DNA from: Burkholderiales bacterium
GTDB taxonomy: Bacteria; Pseudomonadota; Gammaproteobacteria; Burkholderiales; Burkholderiaceae_C
DNA length: 35,864 nucleotides
Assembly: GCA_026932425.1 (NCBI GenBank)
Contig: JAIXKN010000012.1
Coordinates: 36,096-71,959, forward strand
Reading direction: 5' to 3'
The stretch's first letter is position 1; each line of letters opens with the position of its first letter. The notes below the pieces were generated by a model, which saw nothing but the letters and a program-made list of their open reading frames with translations, did not search any database and was not told where the DNA came from. The translations under genes and the position numbers were made by a program. Below are positions 1 to 8,458 of the stretch, piece by piece.

Positions 1-441
1 TGCACGCTGTGCGACCTGACGATCGCCGGCGAGCGCGCGCAGTTCGGCCAGGTCGGCCCCAAGGTCGGCTCCGTCGACCCCGGCTACGGCACCGCGCTGC
101 TGGCGCGCGTGGTCGGCGAGAAGAAGGCGCGCGAGATCTGGTACCTCTGCCGCCGCTACACGGCGAGCGAGGCGCTGGCCATGGGCCTGGTCAACACCGT
201 CGTCGCCGACGACCAGCTCGACGCCGAAGTCCAGCGCTGGGCCGACGAGATCGCCGAGAAGAGCCCGACCGCGATCGCCATCGCCAAGCGCAGCTTCAAC
301 ATGGACACCGCGCACCAGGCCGGCATCGCCGGCATGGGCATGTACGCGCTCAAGCTCTACTACGACACCGAGGAATCGCAGGAAGGCGTCAGGGCCTTCA
401 ACGAAAAGCGCAAGCCGGAGTTCCGCAAGTACGCGAAGTGA
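1..441 (+). CDS. badI: 2-ketocyclohexanecarboxyl-CoA hydrolase (BadI), 3' part
   Basis: Only the last 146 codons are present; the start lies before base 1. BadI is a crotonase-fold enzyme that hydrolytically opens the ring of 2-ketocyclohexanecarboxyl-CoA to pimelyl-CoA, in cytosolic alicyclic or aromatic acid breakdown. The visible part carries the FGQVGPKVGSVDPGYGT stretch of the BadI/MenB branch, then AREIWYLCRRYTASEALAMG, and ends with SFNMDTAHQAGIAGMGMYAL and KRKPEFRKYAK. This tail matches R. palustris BadI closely as I remember it, better than MenB, where GSFDGGYG would be expected. Any operon partners lie to the left, outside the window; the next gene (Mrr) is unrelated. A naphthoate-synthase-like or other dihydroxyacyl-CoA enzyme is a less likely alternative. 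Confidence 0.8.
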   Translation, partial: CTLCDLTIAGERAQFGQVGPKVGSVDPGYGTALLARVVGEKKAREIWYLCRRYTASEALAMGLVNTVVADDQLDAEVQRWADEIAEKSPTAIAIAKRSFNMDTAHQAGIAGMGMYALKLYYDTEESQEGVRAFNEKRKPEFRKYAK

Positions 442-487
442 GGGCGCCCCCGGCGCCGCAACCCGCACCGCGCCGCGCTGGCGCCCT
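441..487 (+). terminator. Possible hairpin after badI
   Basis: Arms AGGGCGCC (441-448, overlapping the stop codon) and GGCGCCCT (480-487) are perfect complements across a 31-nt GC-rich loop. There is no T-run after it, so this is at best a weak or Rho-assisted terminator. The rest of the gap to 571 shows nothing else I recognise apart from the strong AAGGAGGAGG ribosome-binding site of the next gene. Confidence 0.25.
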
Positions 488-571
488 CTCGGCGGCCGGA
501 TCGTCGTGCAGCGAGGCGCGCGGCACGCCGCGCGCTCAGGCGGGGACGGCCCGTCAGTCCAAGGAGGAGGC

Positions 572-1504
572 ATGGCCATCCCGACCTACGACCGGTTCAT
601 CGAGCCGCTGCTGCGCCTGCTGGCATCGCGTCCGGACGGGCTCCCCGCACGCGAGGCCCATGCGGTCCTCGCCGACCGCTTCGAGCTGAGCGACGCCGAC
701 CGGCAGGAATTGCTGCCAAGCGGGGCACAGGCGATCTACAAGAACCGCATCGGCTGGGCGCACGATCGGCTCAAGCGGGCCGGGTTCTCCGTCAGCCCCA
801 AGCGTGGGTTGTGGCAGATCACGCCGCAGGGGCAGGCCTTCATCGAGACGCATCCCGAACCCTTCGAGAACGCGATGACCGCCCAACTGGCGATGGGCTA
901 CCTCGGGGTGCGACTCCGCACGTCGGCCGCCGATGGTGCGTCGCAGGAAGCGGCTTCAGCGCCTGCGGCCGATCCGCAGGCGATCGTCGCCAGCCCCGAA
1001 GACCGACTCGGGCAGGCGCTGGCCGAGCTGCGGCAGGCAGCCGAATCGGAGCTGCTCGAATTCATCTCGCGCGTGTCGCCGGCCTTCTTCGAGACCATCG
1101 TGCTCGATCTGCTTCACCGCATGGGTTACGGCGCGAGCCGCGCCGACCTGCAGCGCGTCGGCGGTGCCGGCGACGGCGGCATCGACGGCGTCATCTCACT
1201 GGACCGTCTGGGGCTGGAGAAGGTCTACGTCCAGGCCAAGCGCTGGCATGGCAACGTGGGCCGCCCGGAACTGCAGGCCTTCTACGGGGCGCTCGCGGGG
1301 CAGAAAGCGCGAAAAGGCATCTTCATCACGAGCTCGGCCTTCACGCCCCAGGCCGTGGAATTCGCGCGCAGCGTCGAAGGCATGGTGTTGATCGACGGGT
1401 CGCGCCTGGCGTCGCTGATGATCGACCACGACGTCGGCGTCACCGCCCGCAGCGTGCGCATCCCGAAGATCGACAGCGACTACTTCGACGAGGAGGGCGT
1501 CTGA
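572..1504 (+). CDS. mrr: Mrr-type restriction endonuclease
   Basis: A 310-aa protein of the Mrr family. These are modification-dependent (type IV) restriction enzymes that cut DNA carrying foreign methylation. The N-terminal third (about 1-95) resembles the Mrr_N winged-helix domain. A variable Ala-rich linker follows at about 120-150, and the C-terminal part is the Mrr_cat domain of the PD-(D/E)xK fold. The catalytic signature is visible as GGIDG with Asp205 and VQAKRW with Gln221-x-Lys223. The ATG at 572 is chosen because AAGGAGGAGG (561-570) lies immediately upstream; in-frame sequence before it is unlike coding sequence. No methylase or specificity subunit lies next to it, as expected for Mrr. 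It probably acts alone in the cytoplasm. The target modification cannot be read from the sequence. Confidence 0.9.
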   Translation: MAIPTYDRFIEPLLRLLASRPDGLPAREAHAVLADRFELSDADRQELLPSGAQAIYKNRIGWAHDRLKRAGFSVSPKRGLWQITPQGQAFIETHPEPFENAMTAQLAMGYLGVRLRTSAADGASQEAASAPAADPQAIVASPEDRLGQALAELRQAAESELLEFISRVSPAFFETIVLDLLHRMGYGASRADLQRVGGAGDGGIDGVISLDRLGLEKVYVQAKRWHGNVGRPELQAFYGALAGQKARKGIFITSSAFTPQAVEFARSVEGMVLIDGSRLASLMIDHDVGVTARSVRIPKIDSDYFDEEGV

Positions 1505-1626
1505 TCGCTGGGGCTCGCCGCGGCCGGCGCACCCTCGGGTTCGATCCGGAGTCCCCTTCCGAGCAACCATTTGCTCAATATGGATAATGCCTGCCGAACC
1601 TGCATCCGACAACGAAGCACAAGGCC

Positions 1627-1773
1627 ATGAAACTTCTGCAAGACCTCTTTGGCACCGGGCCCGGCCTGATGAGCCTGATCGGCATCGCGTTCATGATCGG
1701 GATGGGCATCTGGTACGTGCGCTTCTTCCTGCGCAAGATCGACGAATCGTCGAAGCAGCAGGAGAAGCAGTAG
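1627..1773 (+). CDS. DUF3149 small membrane protein
   Basis: A 48-aa protein, MKLLQDLFGTGPGLMSLIGI onward. It has a single hydrophobic segment (about residues 12-34), then RFFLRKIDESSKQQEKQ, a basic then polar tail. This is the pattern of the betaproteobacterial DUF3149 family, whose function is unknown. It is probably a single-pass inner-membrane protein with its C-terminus in the cytoplasm, by the positive-inside rule. It begins 122 bases after mrr. The AT-rich patch around 1571-1588 (TTGCTCAATATGGATAAT) could hold a -10 element, so the gene may have its own promoter. There is no clear Shine-Dalgarno sequence. Confidence 0.75.
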   Translation: MKLLQDLFGTGPGLMSLIGIAFMIGMGIWYVRFFLRKIDESSKQQEKQ

Positions 1774-1874
1774 GCCGAGCGCCGCCGCATTCGGCGCCGG
1801 TCGAGCTGAAGGCGTTGCGCATCCCGGCTCGTCGGCACGGAGTTGCGCGATAACGGCAAGGAGCAGCCGGGCCG

Positions 1875-4412
1875 CTAGCGCAGACGCTGTGCCCGGATCC
1901 TGCCGCCCTTGCGTCCGGCCCCCAGCGGTGCCGGTGGACGCCGCCAGGGCCGCGATGGCGCGGGCGCTGAGGGCTGTGCGGCCTGGCAGGCGCGGCGGAA
2001 GGCCTGCAGCGTGCGCTGCGCCATGCCCAGCACGGTGTCGGCTGCGTAGCCGCCAGACCCGAGGCGGCCGTAGGCGCGGCCGGTGAGCAGCTCCATGCCC
2101 GCGCCCGCGGTGTCGGCCGTGTAGATGTGGAAGCGCCCCGCGGCAACCGCCTCGCAGAGCTCGGTGCCGAGCATCAGGCGGCGGCGGCTGCGCGCGGGAA
2201 TCAGCACCCCCTGCGAGCCGTCGAGCCCCTGCTGCATACAGGTTCGGAAGAAGCCCTCGATCTTCTCGTTGACACCACCCACCGGCAGCATCTCGCCGGC
2301 CTGGTTGATGGCGCCGGTGACGGCAATGCCCTGGCGCAGCGGCAGGCCTGCGAGGCTGGAGAGCAGCGCGTAGAACTCCGCGCATGAGGCCGAGTCGCCT
2401 TCGATGCCGCCGTACTCCTGCTCGACCACCACGGTCGCGCTCAGCGCCAGCGGCGCGACATGCCGGAACAGCGTCGCCAGATGGCTGTGCAGGACGAGCA
2501 CGCCCTTGTCGTGAGCCGGCCCCGAGAGCGCGACCTCGCGCTCGATGTTGAGCAGGCCGTCCTCACCCGCGTGGGTGCTCGCCACCACCCGCACCGGCAA
2601 GCCGAAGCGATGATCGCCGAGGTCGACGACGCTCAGCCCGTTGAGGACCCCGATCCGTTCGCCGCCTGCCTCGATCAGCCGCTCGCCGTCGGCGATCGCT
2701 TCCTGCAGGCGTTGCTCGGGATAGTCGTGCCGGCGCGCCCTCGCCTCCAGCGCCGCCCGCACATCAAAGGCTTCGACGCGCGCGGCACCGCGCCCGCGCG
2801 CGATCGCCGCGGCCTCCATCACCAGCGCCTCGGTGCGTGCGAAGACCGCGCTCTGGCGCGACTGGTCCTCGGCCTCGCGGTGCGTCTCCTCGATCAGCCG
2901 CGCCACTGCCCCCGCGTCGAAGGGCGGCAGACCCATGCGGCGACAGGCATGGGCGACGAAGATCGCGGTGGCGCGGCGCGACTCGTCGGTGGCGCGGAAG
3001 CTCCCGGCGAAGTCGACCTTGCAGCGGAAGTGGCGCGCGACCTCGGGGTCGCCTTCCTGCACGAGGTAGTAGTCCGCGACCGAGGCGATGAGCACGATCT
3101 TCACGTCGACGTCGACGGGCTCGGGCTGCAGCGAGACGGCGGAGATCGGCGCGAACATCGTGCCCGGCTCCTCGATCTGCAGCCGCCCGCTGCGCAGGAA
3201 GCGGCGCAGCTTCTCCCACACCGCGAGGTCGGCGAGCAGGTCGCTCAGGTGCAGCAGCAGGAAGCCGCCGTGCGCCCTGAGCAGGCTGCCGGCGCGGATG
3301 CGGCTGAAGTCGGTCACCAGCACGTCGCTCTCGGCCTCGTATTCGACGCTGCCGAAGAGCGAGCGGTACACCGGGTTGTCGTCGACCACCACCGGCGCCC
3401 CGGTCTGATCGTGATGATCGACGGCGACGTTGACGCGCAGCCGCGCGAGCAAGGCCAGCAGCGCATCGACGCGCGCGCCCTCGTCGGCCGCCTCGCCAGC
3501 GACGAAGAGCTCGAGGTTGTCGAGCACGTGCTGCTGCACCTGTTCGAGCCAGCGGCCGAGCTTGACGGTGTCCTTGATCCGCTTGCGCAAGGCGGCGCGG
3601 ATCGTCTGCAGGCCATGCTCGAGCAGCGGCTTGACGGCCTGCCGGCGCAGCGACCCCAGGGTCTCGTTGGCCGATTGCTCGCGGGCGCGGCTGCGCTCGG
3701 TGAAGCGGCCGACCTCGGCGCGCAAGGCCTCCTCGTCGGCGTCGATCGCCGCCCGCTCCTCGGGCGCAAGCGCCGCGGCCTTCTCGGCCGTCAGCGGCTG
3801 GCCGTCGGCGGCACGCCGCGTGAAGACCATGCGCCCCGGTTCGCGTCCCGGCCCTTCGCGCGCCGGCTCGGCGGTGTGTTCCCTCGAGGGTTCGTGCACC
3901 AGCGCAAAACGGCGCGATTCGGCGAAGGCCCGCAGTGCGGCGAGGTCGCGCTCCTCCTCGGCCTGCGCGGCAGCCTGCACGCGATCGGCGGCGACGGTGT
4001 AGTCCGGCGCCAGCAGCCGCCTCGGGATCTGCGTCTGCAGCGTCTTGGCCAGCTCGGCCATCAGCTGCCTCAGCTCCCGTCCCTGGCCGGGCGGCAGCCG
4101 CAGCGCACGCGGGCGCTCGGGCGCCTCGAAATCGTTCAGGTAGACCAGATCCGGCGGCACCGGCCGGGTGGCGGCCACCTCTCGCACGAGCCGCTGCAGC
4201 AAGGTCGTGCGCCCGCAGCCGGTCTCGCCGAGGACGAACAGGTGGTAGTCGGGCTCCTCGATCTTCAGCCCGAACCGCGCCGCCTGTTCGGCACGCTCCT
4301 GGCCGATCCAGGGCAAGGGCAGCTCCTGGAGCTCGTCGGTATCGGCAAAACCGAGCGCCTGCGGGTCGACGCGGGCTCGCAGCGCGCTGGCGGGCAAGGT
4401 CTCAATCGGCAT
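1875..4412 (-). CDS. Lon-like ATP-dependent protease (AAA_32/LonB type)
   Basis: An 845-aa cytosolic AAA+ protease of the Lon-related family with an AAA_32-type ATPase and a C-terminal Lon serine-lysine protease domain. It is related to E. coli YcbZ but retains an ATPase domain, and is not canonical Lon. Residues 62-70 (GETGCGRTT) form the P-loop, with Arg68 where Lys is usual. The middle (about 190-330) is charged and helical, likely an inserted coiled-coil. The protease site has Ser674 in EGDSAS and Lys717 in GGVNEKIEGFF, 43 residues apart as in Lon. I chose the ATG at 4412 (MPIETLPA) because family similarity starts there. An in-frame ATG at 4565 would add a 51-aa Ala/Pro-rich extension. 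Neither has a good Shine-Dalgarno sequence. It is transcribed divergently from icd. Confidence 0.9.
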   Translation of the reverse strand: MPIETLPASALRARVDPQALGFADTDELQELPLPWIGQERAEQAARFGLKIEEPDYHLFVLGETGCGRTTLLQRLVREVAATRPVPPDLVYLNDFEAPERPRALRLPPGQGRELRQLMAELAKTLQTQIPRRLLAPDYTVAADRVQAAAQAEEERDLAALRAFAESRRFALVHEPSREHTAEPAREGPGREPGRMVFTRRAADGQPLTAEKAAALAPEERAAIDADEEALRAEVGRFTERSRAREQSANETLGSLRRQAVKPLLEHGLQTIRAALRKRIKDTVKLGRWLEQVQQHVLDNLELFVAGEAADEGARVDALLALLARLRVNVAVDHHDQTGAPVVVDDNPVYRSLFGSVEYEAESDVLVTDFSRIRAGSLLRAHGGFLLLHLSDLLADLAVWEKLRRFLRSGRLQIEEPGTMFAPISAVSLQPEPVDVDVKIVLIASVADYYLVQEGDPEVARHFRCKVDFAGSFRATDESRRATAIFVAHACRRMGLPPFDAGAVARLIEETHREAEDQSRQSAVFARTEALVMEAAAIARGRGAARVEAFDVRAALEARARRHDYPEQRLQEAIADGERLIEAGGERIGVLNGLSVVDLGDHRFGLPVRVVASTHAGEDGLLNIEREVALSGPAHDKGVLVLHSHLATLFRHVAPLALSATVVVEQEYGGIEGDSASCAEFYALLSSLAGLPLRQGIAVTGAINQAGEMLPVGGVNEKIEGFFRTCMQQGLDGSQGVLIPARSRRRLMLGTELCEAVAAGRFHIYTADTAGAGMELLTGRAYGRLGSGGYAADTVLGMAQRTLQAFRRACQAAQPSAPAPSRPWRRPPAPLGAGRKGGRIRAQRLR

Positions 4413-4735
4413 GATCGGATCGCGGCCGGGGCGGGCGGCGGCGGGTGAAGGTGAATCGGGGGCGGGTGGTGACGGATGCCGCGCCGGAGCCGCAACGGGA
4501 TCGGATGCGAGTATCGCCACCCTTCGCGCACCTGCGTCCGCGGACGCAGACGCGGCAATCGCCATCGTGGAGGCTTCGCGTCAGCTTCTGCTGGCATGCT
4601 GCGCCCGGCGCAATCCGGAGCGCACCGGCTCGCTCGAAGGCCCGGATAGCCGCCACAATCGCGCCTGCACGCCGCGGCCCGCGCGGCGGCCCAGCCCCTC
4701 CCCCGGTAGCCATCGTTGTTCACGAGAGACTCGCC
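4413..4735. other. Divergent intergenic region, lon-like / icd
   Basis: A 323-base gap between two divergent starts, so it must hold promoters for both genes. I see no convincing -35/-10 pair on either strand. The one striking element is a perfect 18-base palindrome at 4532-4549, listed separately. If the Lon-like gene starts at 4565, the palindrome would lie inside its reading frame. A GAGAG stretch just before 4736 is the probable icd ribosome-binding site. Confidence 0.4.
4532..4549. promoter_or_regulatory. 18-bp perfect palindrome between lon-like and icd
   Basis: CTGCGTCCGCGGACGCAG is fully self-complementary with no spacer. It lies between two divergent genes, a position typical of an operator for a dimeric regulator, but no regulator family is recognised. 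In DNA this GC-rich a chance palindrome of this length is possible. Confidence 0.3.
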
Positions 4736-6973
4736 ATGACGACCAAGCAGCCCACCATCATCTACACCCTGACCGACGAGGCGCCGCTGCTGGCGACCGC
4801 CGCCTTCCTGCCCGTGGTGCGAGCCTTCACGAAGCCGGCAGGCATCGCGGTGGAGACGAGCGACATCTCGCTGGCGGCCCGCATCCTCGGGCAGTTCCCG
4901 GATTACCTGACCGAGGAGCAACGCGTGCCCGACACGCTGGCCGAACTGGGCCAGCTCACGCTGCAGCCCGAGGCCAACATCATCAAGCTGCCCAACATCA
5001 GCGCGACCGTGGCACAGCTCAAGGCGGCGATCAAGGAGCTGCAGGGCAAGGGCTTCCCGATCCCGGACTTCCCCGACAGCCCCAAGGACGACAAGGAGCG
5101 GGAGATTCGCGCCCGCTACGACAAGTGCACCGGCAGCGCGGTCAACCCGGTGATCCGCCAGGGCAATTCCGACCGCCGCGCGCCGCGCGCCGTCAAGGAG
5201 TACGCGCGCAAGCACCCGCACAAGATGGGCGAGTGGTCGGCCGCCTCGCGCACCCATGTCTCGCACATGAAGCGCGGCGACTTCTACAACGACGAGCTGT
5301 CGATGACGGTGGAAGGCGACCGTGAGGTGCGCATGGAGCTGATCACCAGGAGCGGCAAGACCCAGGTGCTCAAGCCCAAGGTGCAGCTCAAGGACCGCGA
5401 CGTCATCGACTCGATGTTCTTCAGCAAGAAGGCGCTGCTCGAGTTCTACGAGGAGCAGATCGAGGACGCGCGCAAGACCGGCGTGATCTTCTCGCTGCAC
5501 GTCAAGGCGACGATGCTCAAGGTCTCCCACCCGATCGTGTTCGGGCACTGCGTGCGCGTGTTCTACAAGGACGCGTTCGCCAAGCACCAGAAGCTCTTCG
5601 ACGAGCTGGGCGTGAACGTCAACCACGGCATGGTCGACCTCTACAACAAGATCGCCAAGCTGCCCAAGAGCGTGCAGGACGAGATCCGCGCCGACCTGCA
5701 CGCCTGCCACGCCAACGGCCCGGAGCTGGCGATGGTCGACTCCGACAAGGGCATCACCAACTTCCACTCGCCCAACGACGTCATCGTCGACGCCTCGATG
5801 CCCGCGATGATCCGAAACGGCGGTAAGATGTACGGCGCCGACGGGCGCCTGAAGGAGGTCAAGGCGGTGATGCCGGAATCGACCTTCGCACGCATCTACC
5901 AGGAGATGATCAACTTCTGCAAGTGGCATGGCGCCTTCGATCCCGCGACCATGGGCACGGTGCCCAACGTCGGCCTGATGGCGCAGGGCGCGGAGGAATA
6001 CGGGTCGAATGACAAGACCTTCGAGATCCCCGAGGACGGCACCGTCAACATCACCGACAACGCCACCGGCGAGGTCCTGCTGACGCAGCACGTCGAGCAG
6101 GGTGACATCTGGCGCATGTGCCGCACGACCGACGCGGCGATCCGCGACTGGGTGAAGCTCGCGGTCACGCGCGCGCGCAACTCCAACACGCCCGTGGTGT
6201 TCTGGCTCGACCCGTACCGCCCGCACGAGAACCAGCTCATCACCAAGGTCCGCATGTATCTGAACGAGCACGACACCGAGGGCCTGGACATCCAGATCAT
6301 GAGCCAGGTGCGTGCGATGCGTTACACGCTCGAGCGCGTGGTCCGGGGCCTCGACACGATCAGCGCCACCGGCAACATCCTGCGCGACTACCTCACCGAC
6401 CTGTTCCCGATCATGGAACTGGGCACCAGCGCGAAGATGCTGTCGATCGTGCCGATGCTCGCCGGCGGCGGCATGTACGAGACCGGTGCCGGCGGGTCGG
6501 CGCCCAAGCACGTCGAGCAACTGGTGGAGGAAAACCACCTGCGCTGGGACTCGCTGGGCGAATTCCTCGCGCTGGCGGTCAGCCTCGAGGAGCTGGGCAT
6601 CAAGACGCACAACGAGAAGGCCAAGGTGCTCGCCAGGACGCTGGACGCGGCGACCGGCAAGCTCCTGGACAACGACAAGAGTCCGCGCCGCAAGACCGGC
6701 GAGCTCGACAACCGCGGCAGCCAGTTCTATCTGGCGATGTACTGGGCTCAGGAGCTGGCCGCACAGAAGGACGACGCCGAGCTCGCCGCCTGCTTCGCAC
6801 CGCTGGCCAAGTCGCTGGCCGAGAACGAAGCCAGGATCGTCGACGAGCTTCGCGTCGTCCAGGGCCACAAGGTCGACATCGGCGGCTACTACCAGCCCTC
6901 GCCGCAGAAGCTCGAGACCGTGATGCGCCCGAGCGCAAGCCTCAACGCGGCGCTGGCGGCGATGCCGGGCTGA
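4736..6973 (+). CDS. icd: Monomeric NADP-dependent isocitrate dehydrogenase
   Basis: A 745-aa enzyme, the normal length for the monomeric IDH-II family. It oxidatively decarboxylates isocitrate to 2-oxoglutarate and CO2 with NADP+ in the TCA cycle (cytosol). The sequence follows Azotobacter vinelandii IDH along its whole length. Landmarks are [10 protein letters not shown] near the start, [18 protein letters not shown] and [11 protein letters not shown]-type stretches (substrate region), [56 protein letters not shown] and [10 protein letters not shown]. The ATG at 4736 gives the family's N-terminus; the frame is open further upstream but not conserved. A hairpin with a T-rich tail follows the stop. 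No truncation or missing motif is seen. Confidence 0.97.
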   Translation: MTTKQPTIIYTLTDEAPLLATAAFLPVVRAFTKPAGIAVETSDISLAARILGQFPDYLTEEQRVPDTLAELGQLTLQPEANIIKLPNISATVAQLKAAIKELQGKGFPIPDFPDSPKDDKEREIRARYDKCTGSAVNPVIRQGNSDRRAPRAVKEYARKHPHKMGEWSAASRTHVSHMKRGDFYNDELSMTVEGDREVRMELITRSGKTQVLKPKVQLKDRDVIDSMFFSKKALLEFYEEQIEDARKTGVIFSLHVKATMLKVSHPIVFGHCVRVFYKDAFAKHQKLFDELGVNVNHGMVDLYNKIAKLPKSVQDEIRADLHACHANGPELAMVDSDKGITNFHSPNDVIVDASMPAMIRNGGKMYGADGRLKEVKAVMPESTFARIYQEMINFCKWHGAFDPATMGTVPNVGLMAQGAEEYGSNDKTFEIPEDGTVNITDNATGEVLLTQHVEQGDIWRMCRTTDAAIRDWVKLAVTRARNSNTPVVFWLDPYRPHENQLITKVRMYLNEHDTEGLDIQIMSQVRAMRYTLERVVRGLDTISATGNILRDYLTDLFPIMELGTSAKMLSIVPMLAGGGMYETGAGGSAPKHVEQLVEENHLRWDSLGEFLALAVSLEELGIKTHNEKAKVLARTLDAATGKLLDNDKSPRRKTGELDNRGSQFYLAMYWAQELAAQKDDAELAACFAPLAKSLAENEARIVDELRVVQGHKVDIGGYYQPSPQKLETVMRPSASLNAALAAMPG

Positions 6974-7000
6974 GCGGAGCCCGGGCACATCCGCTTCTTG

Positions 7001-7036
7001 GCGGCCAGCGGCGCAAGCGGCTGGCCGCTTCGCCTT
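7001..7036 (+). terminator. Terminator after icd
   Basis: A perfect 9-bp stem, GCGGCCAGC (7001-7009) and GCTGGCCGC (7020-7028), with a 10-base loop, is followed by TTCGCCTTTT. It lies 27 bases after the icd stop and before the convergent efflux gene. This is a good Rho-independent terminator candidate for icd. Confidence 0.65.
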
Positions 7037-7121
7037 TTGCGCTTGCCCGTGTCATCGTCTCACCCGCCGCCCGGTGGCACGGACCGCGATCCGGCACGAT
7101 CAGCGCGCGCAGGCTGCGCCC

Positions 7122-8426
7122 TCAGTCGCCACGGGCCGGGCGCAACCGCCACAGACCCCATTGCGCGAGCGCGCCGACGAGCGTCCAGGCCAGCATCAGC
7201 AGCGCCAGGTTGAGCGCTCCGCGGTGCGGCACGAGGCCGACGATCCAGCCGCCGGCCGCACCCATCCCCTGCTGCAGCAGGCCGGCCACCGCCGCCGCGG
7301 CACCGGCCAGTGCCGGCAGCACGCCGACGGTGCCCGACAGCGCCGTCGGCATCAGGAAACCGTGGCCGACGCCGAGCAGGGTCAGCGGCAGCGCGAACGC
7401 GAGCGGCGAATGCCATCCTGCCAGCGCCAGCGCCGCCGTCAGCAGCAGGCTGCCGATCGCGAGGACCTGCCCCATCAGCATCACGCGCGCCTCGCCGGCA
7501 CGGTGGACCAGGCGGCTCGTCAGGTAGTTGCCGATGATGTAGAAGACCGGGATCGCGCCGATGTACCAGCCGACGCCCTCGGGGCCGATGCCGTAGCTGC
7601 CGAGCACCAGCGGCGCACCGCCGAGAAAGGTGTAGAAGGCCGCCGAGGTCGTCGACAGCACGCCGACGTAGAGCAGGAACACCGGTTCGCGCGCCAGCCG
7701 CGCGTACGACGTCTGCATCGTGCGCCACCAGGGTGGTTGCGGTACCGCGCCCGAAGCCACGGTCACGGTCGCGTTCGGGATTGCCGATGCACCGTGCGGC
7801 GCCGGCTCGCGCTCCGGCGCCGCCAGCATCTTCGGCGACAGGCCGCGCCACGCGGCAACGATCAGCACGAGCGCCAGCACCGCCATCAGCACGAAACCCG
7901 CCTGCCAACCCAGGCGCACGTGCAGCAGGCCGCCGATGATGGCCGCCCCCGGCGGCACCAGCCCCATCGCCATGCCGATCCAGGCCATCACGCGCGTGCG
8001 CTCCGGACCGTCGAAGAGGTCCTGCACCAGCGCTCGGCCGATCACCATGCCCGCGGCCGCGCCCGCACCCTGCAGCACGCGTGCCGCGATCAGGGCATCC
8101 AGCGAGGTCGACAGCGCCGAGAGCACCGAACCCGCGAACGCGAGCGACAGGCCGGCGAGCAGCACGCGTCGCCGCCCCAGACGATCCGACAAGGGCCCGT
8201 AGAGCAGCTGCAGCGCGCCGTAGGCGATCACGAAGCCGCTGAAACTCAGCTGCACGCTCCCCTGACCGGCGCCGAAGAGCGCGCCCCATTCCTGCATCGA
8301 CGGAATGCAGATCGTCATCGCCAGCAGCCCGAAGGCCAGCTGCGCGACCAGGTTGACGACCAGCGGGCCGCGGGAATGGGAGGAGAACACAGGGCGGAAG
8401 CGGCAGCGGCCGGATGCTCGGCGCAC
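7122..8426 (-). CDS. MFS drug-efflux transporter, Bcr/CflA family
   Basis: A 434-aa inner-membrane protein with about 12 hydrophobic segments, a typical length for the Bcr/CflA branch of the major facilitator superfamily (proton-driven drug efflux). The loop 2-3 MFS signature is visible as GPLSDRLGRRRVLL. It is followed by ARVLQGAGAAAGMVIGRALV, the Bcr/CflA form of motif B, and a motif-C-like GLVPPGAAIIGGLL stretch. A cytoplasmic central loop with EREPAPHG lies between the two six-helix halves. The first 20 or so residues are basic and may not be translated, since the first helix begins near PLVVNLVAQLAFG and no clear ribosome-binding site marks the start. It lies 32 bases downstream of fhs on the same strand and may be co-transcribed. 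The substrate cannot be predicted. Confidence 0.85.
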   Translation of the reverse strand: MRRASGRCRFRPVFSSHSRGPLVVNLVAQLAFGLLAMTICIPSMQEWGALFGAGQGSVQLSFSGFVIAYGALQLLYGPLSDRLGRRRVLLAGLSLAFAGSVLSALSTSLDALIAARVLQGAGAAAGMVIGRALVQDLFDGPERTRVMAWIGMAMGLVPPGAAIIGGLLHVRLGWQAGFVLMAVLALVLIVAAWRGLSPKMLAAPEREPAPHGASAIPNATVTVASGAVPQPPWWRTMQTSYARLAREPVFLLYVGVLSTTSAAFYTFLGGAPLVLGSYGIGPEGVGWYIGAIPVFYIIGNYLTSRLVHRAGEARVMLMGQVLAIGSLLLTAALALAGWHSPLAFALPLTLLGVGHGFLMPTALSGTVGVLPALAGAAAAVAGLLQQGMGAAGGWIVGLVPHRGALNLALLMLAWTLVGALAQWGLWRLRPARGD

Positions 8427-8458
8427 CCGTGCCCGGAGGGGCGAGGATAGGACAGAGC

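Noticed and set aside
1536-1556. GGTTCGATCC, resembling a tRNA T loop
   Set aside because: No acceptor, D or anticodon arms pair around it, and it lies between two ordinary genes.
2460-4448. A 662-codon plus-strand open frame inside the Lon-like gene
   Set aside because: It is antisense to a gene with intact ATPase and protease motifs, and its sequence is repetitive Arg/Gln/His-rich with no family similarity.
4265-6988. A 907-codon open frame on the minus strand, antisense to icd
   Set aside because: It mirrors the codons of the conserved icd gene and has low-complexity Val/Leu/His/Arg/Asp-rich composition. It is an artefact of GC-rich third positions.
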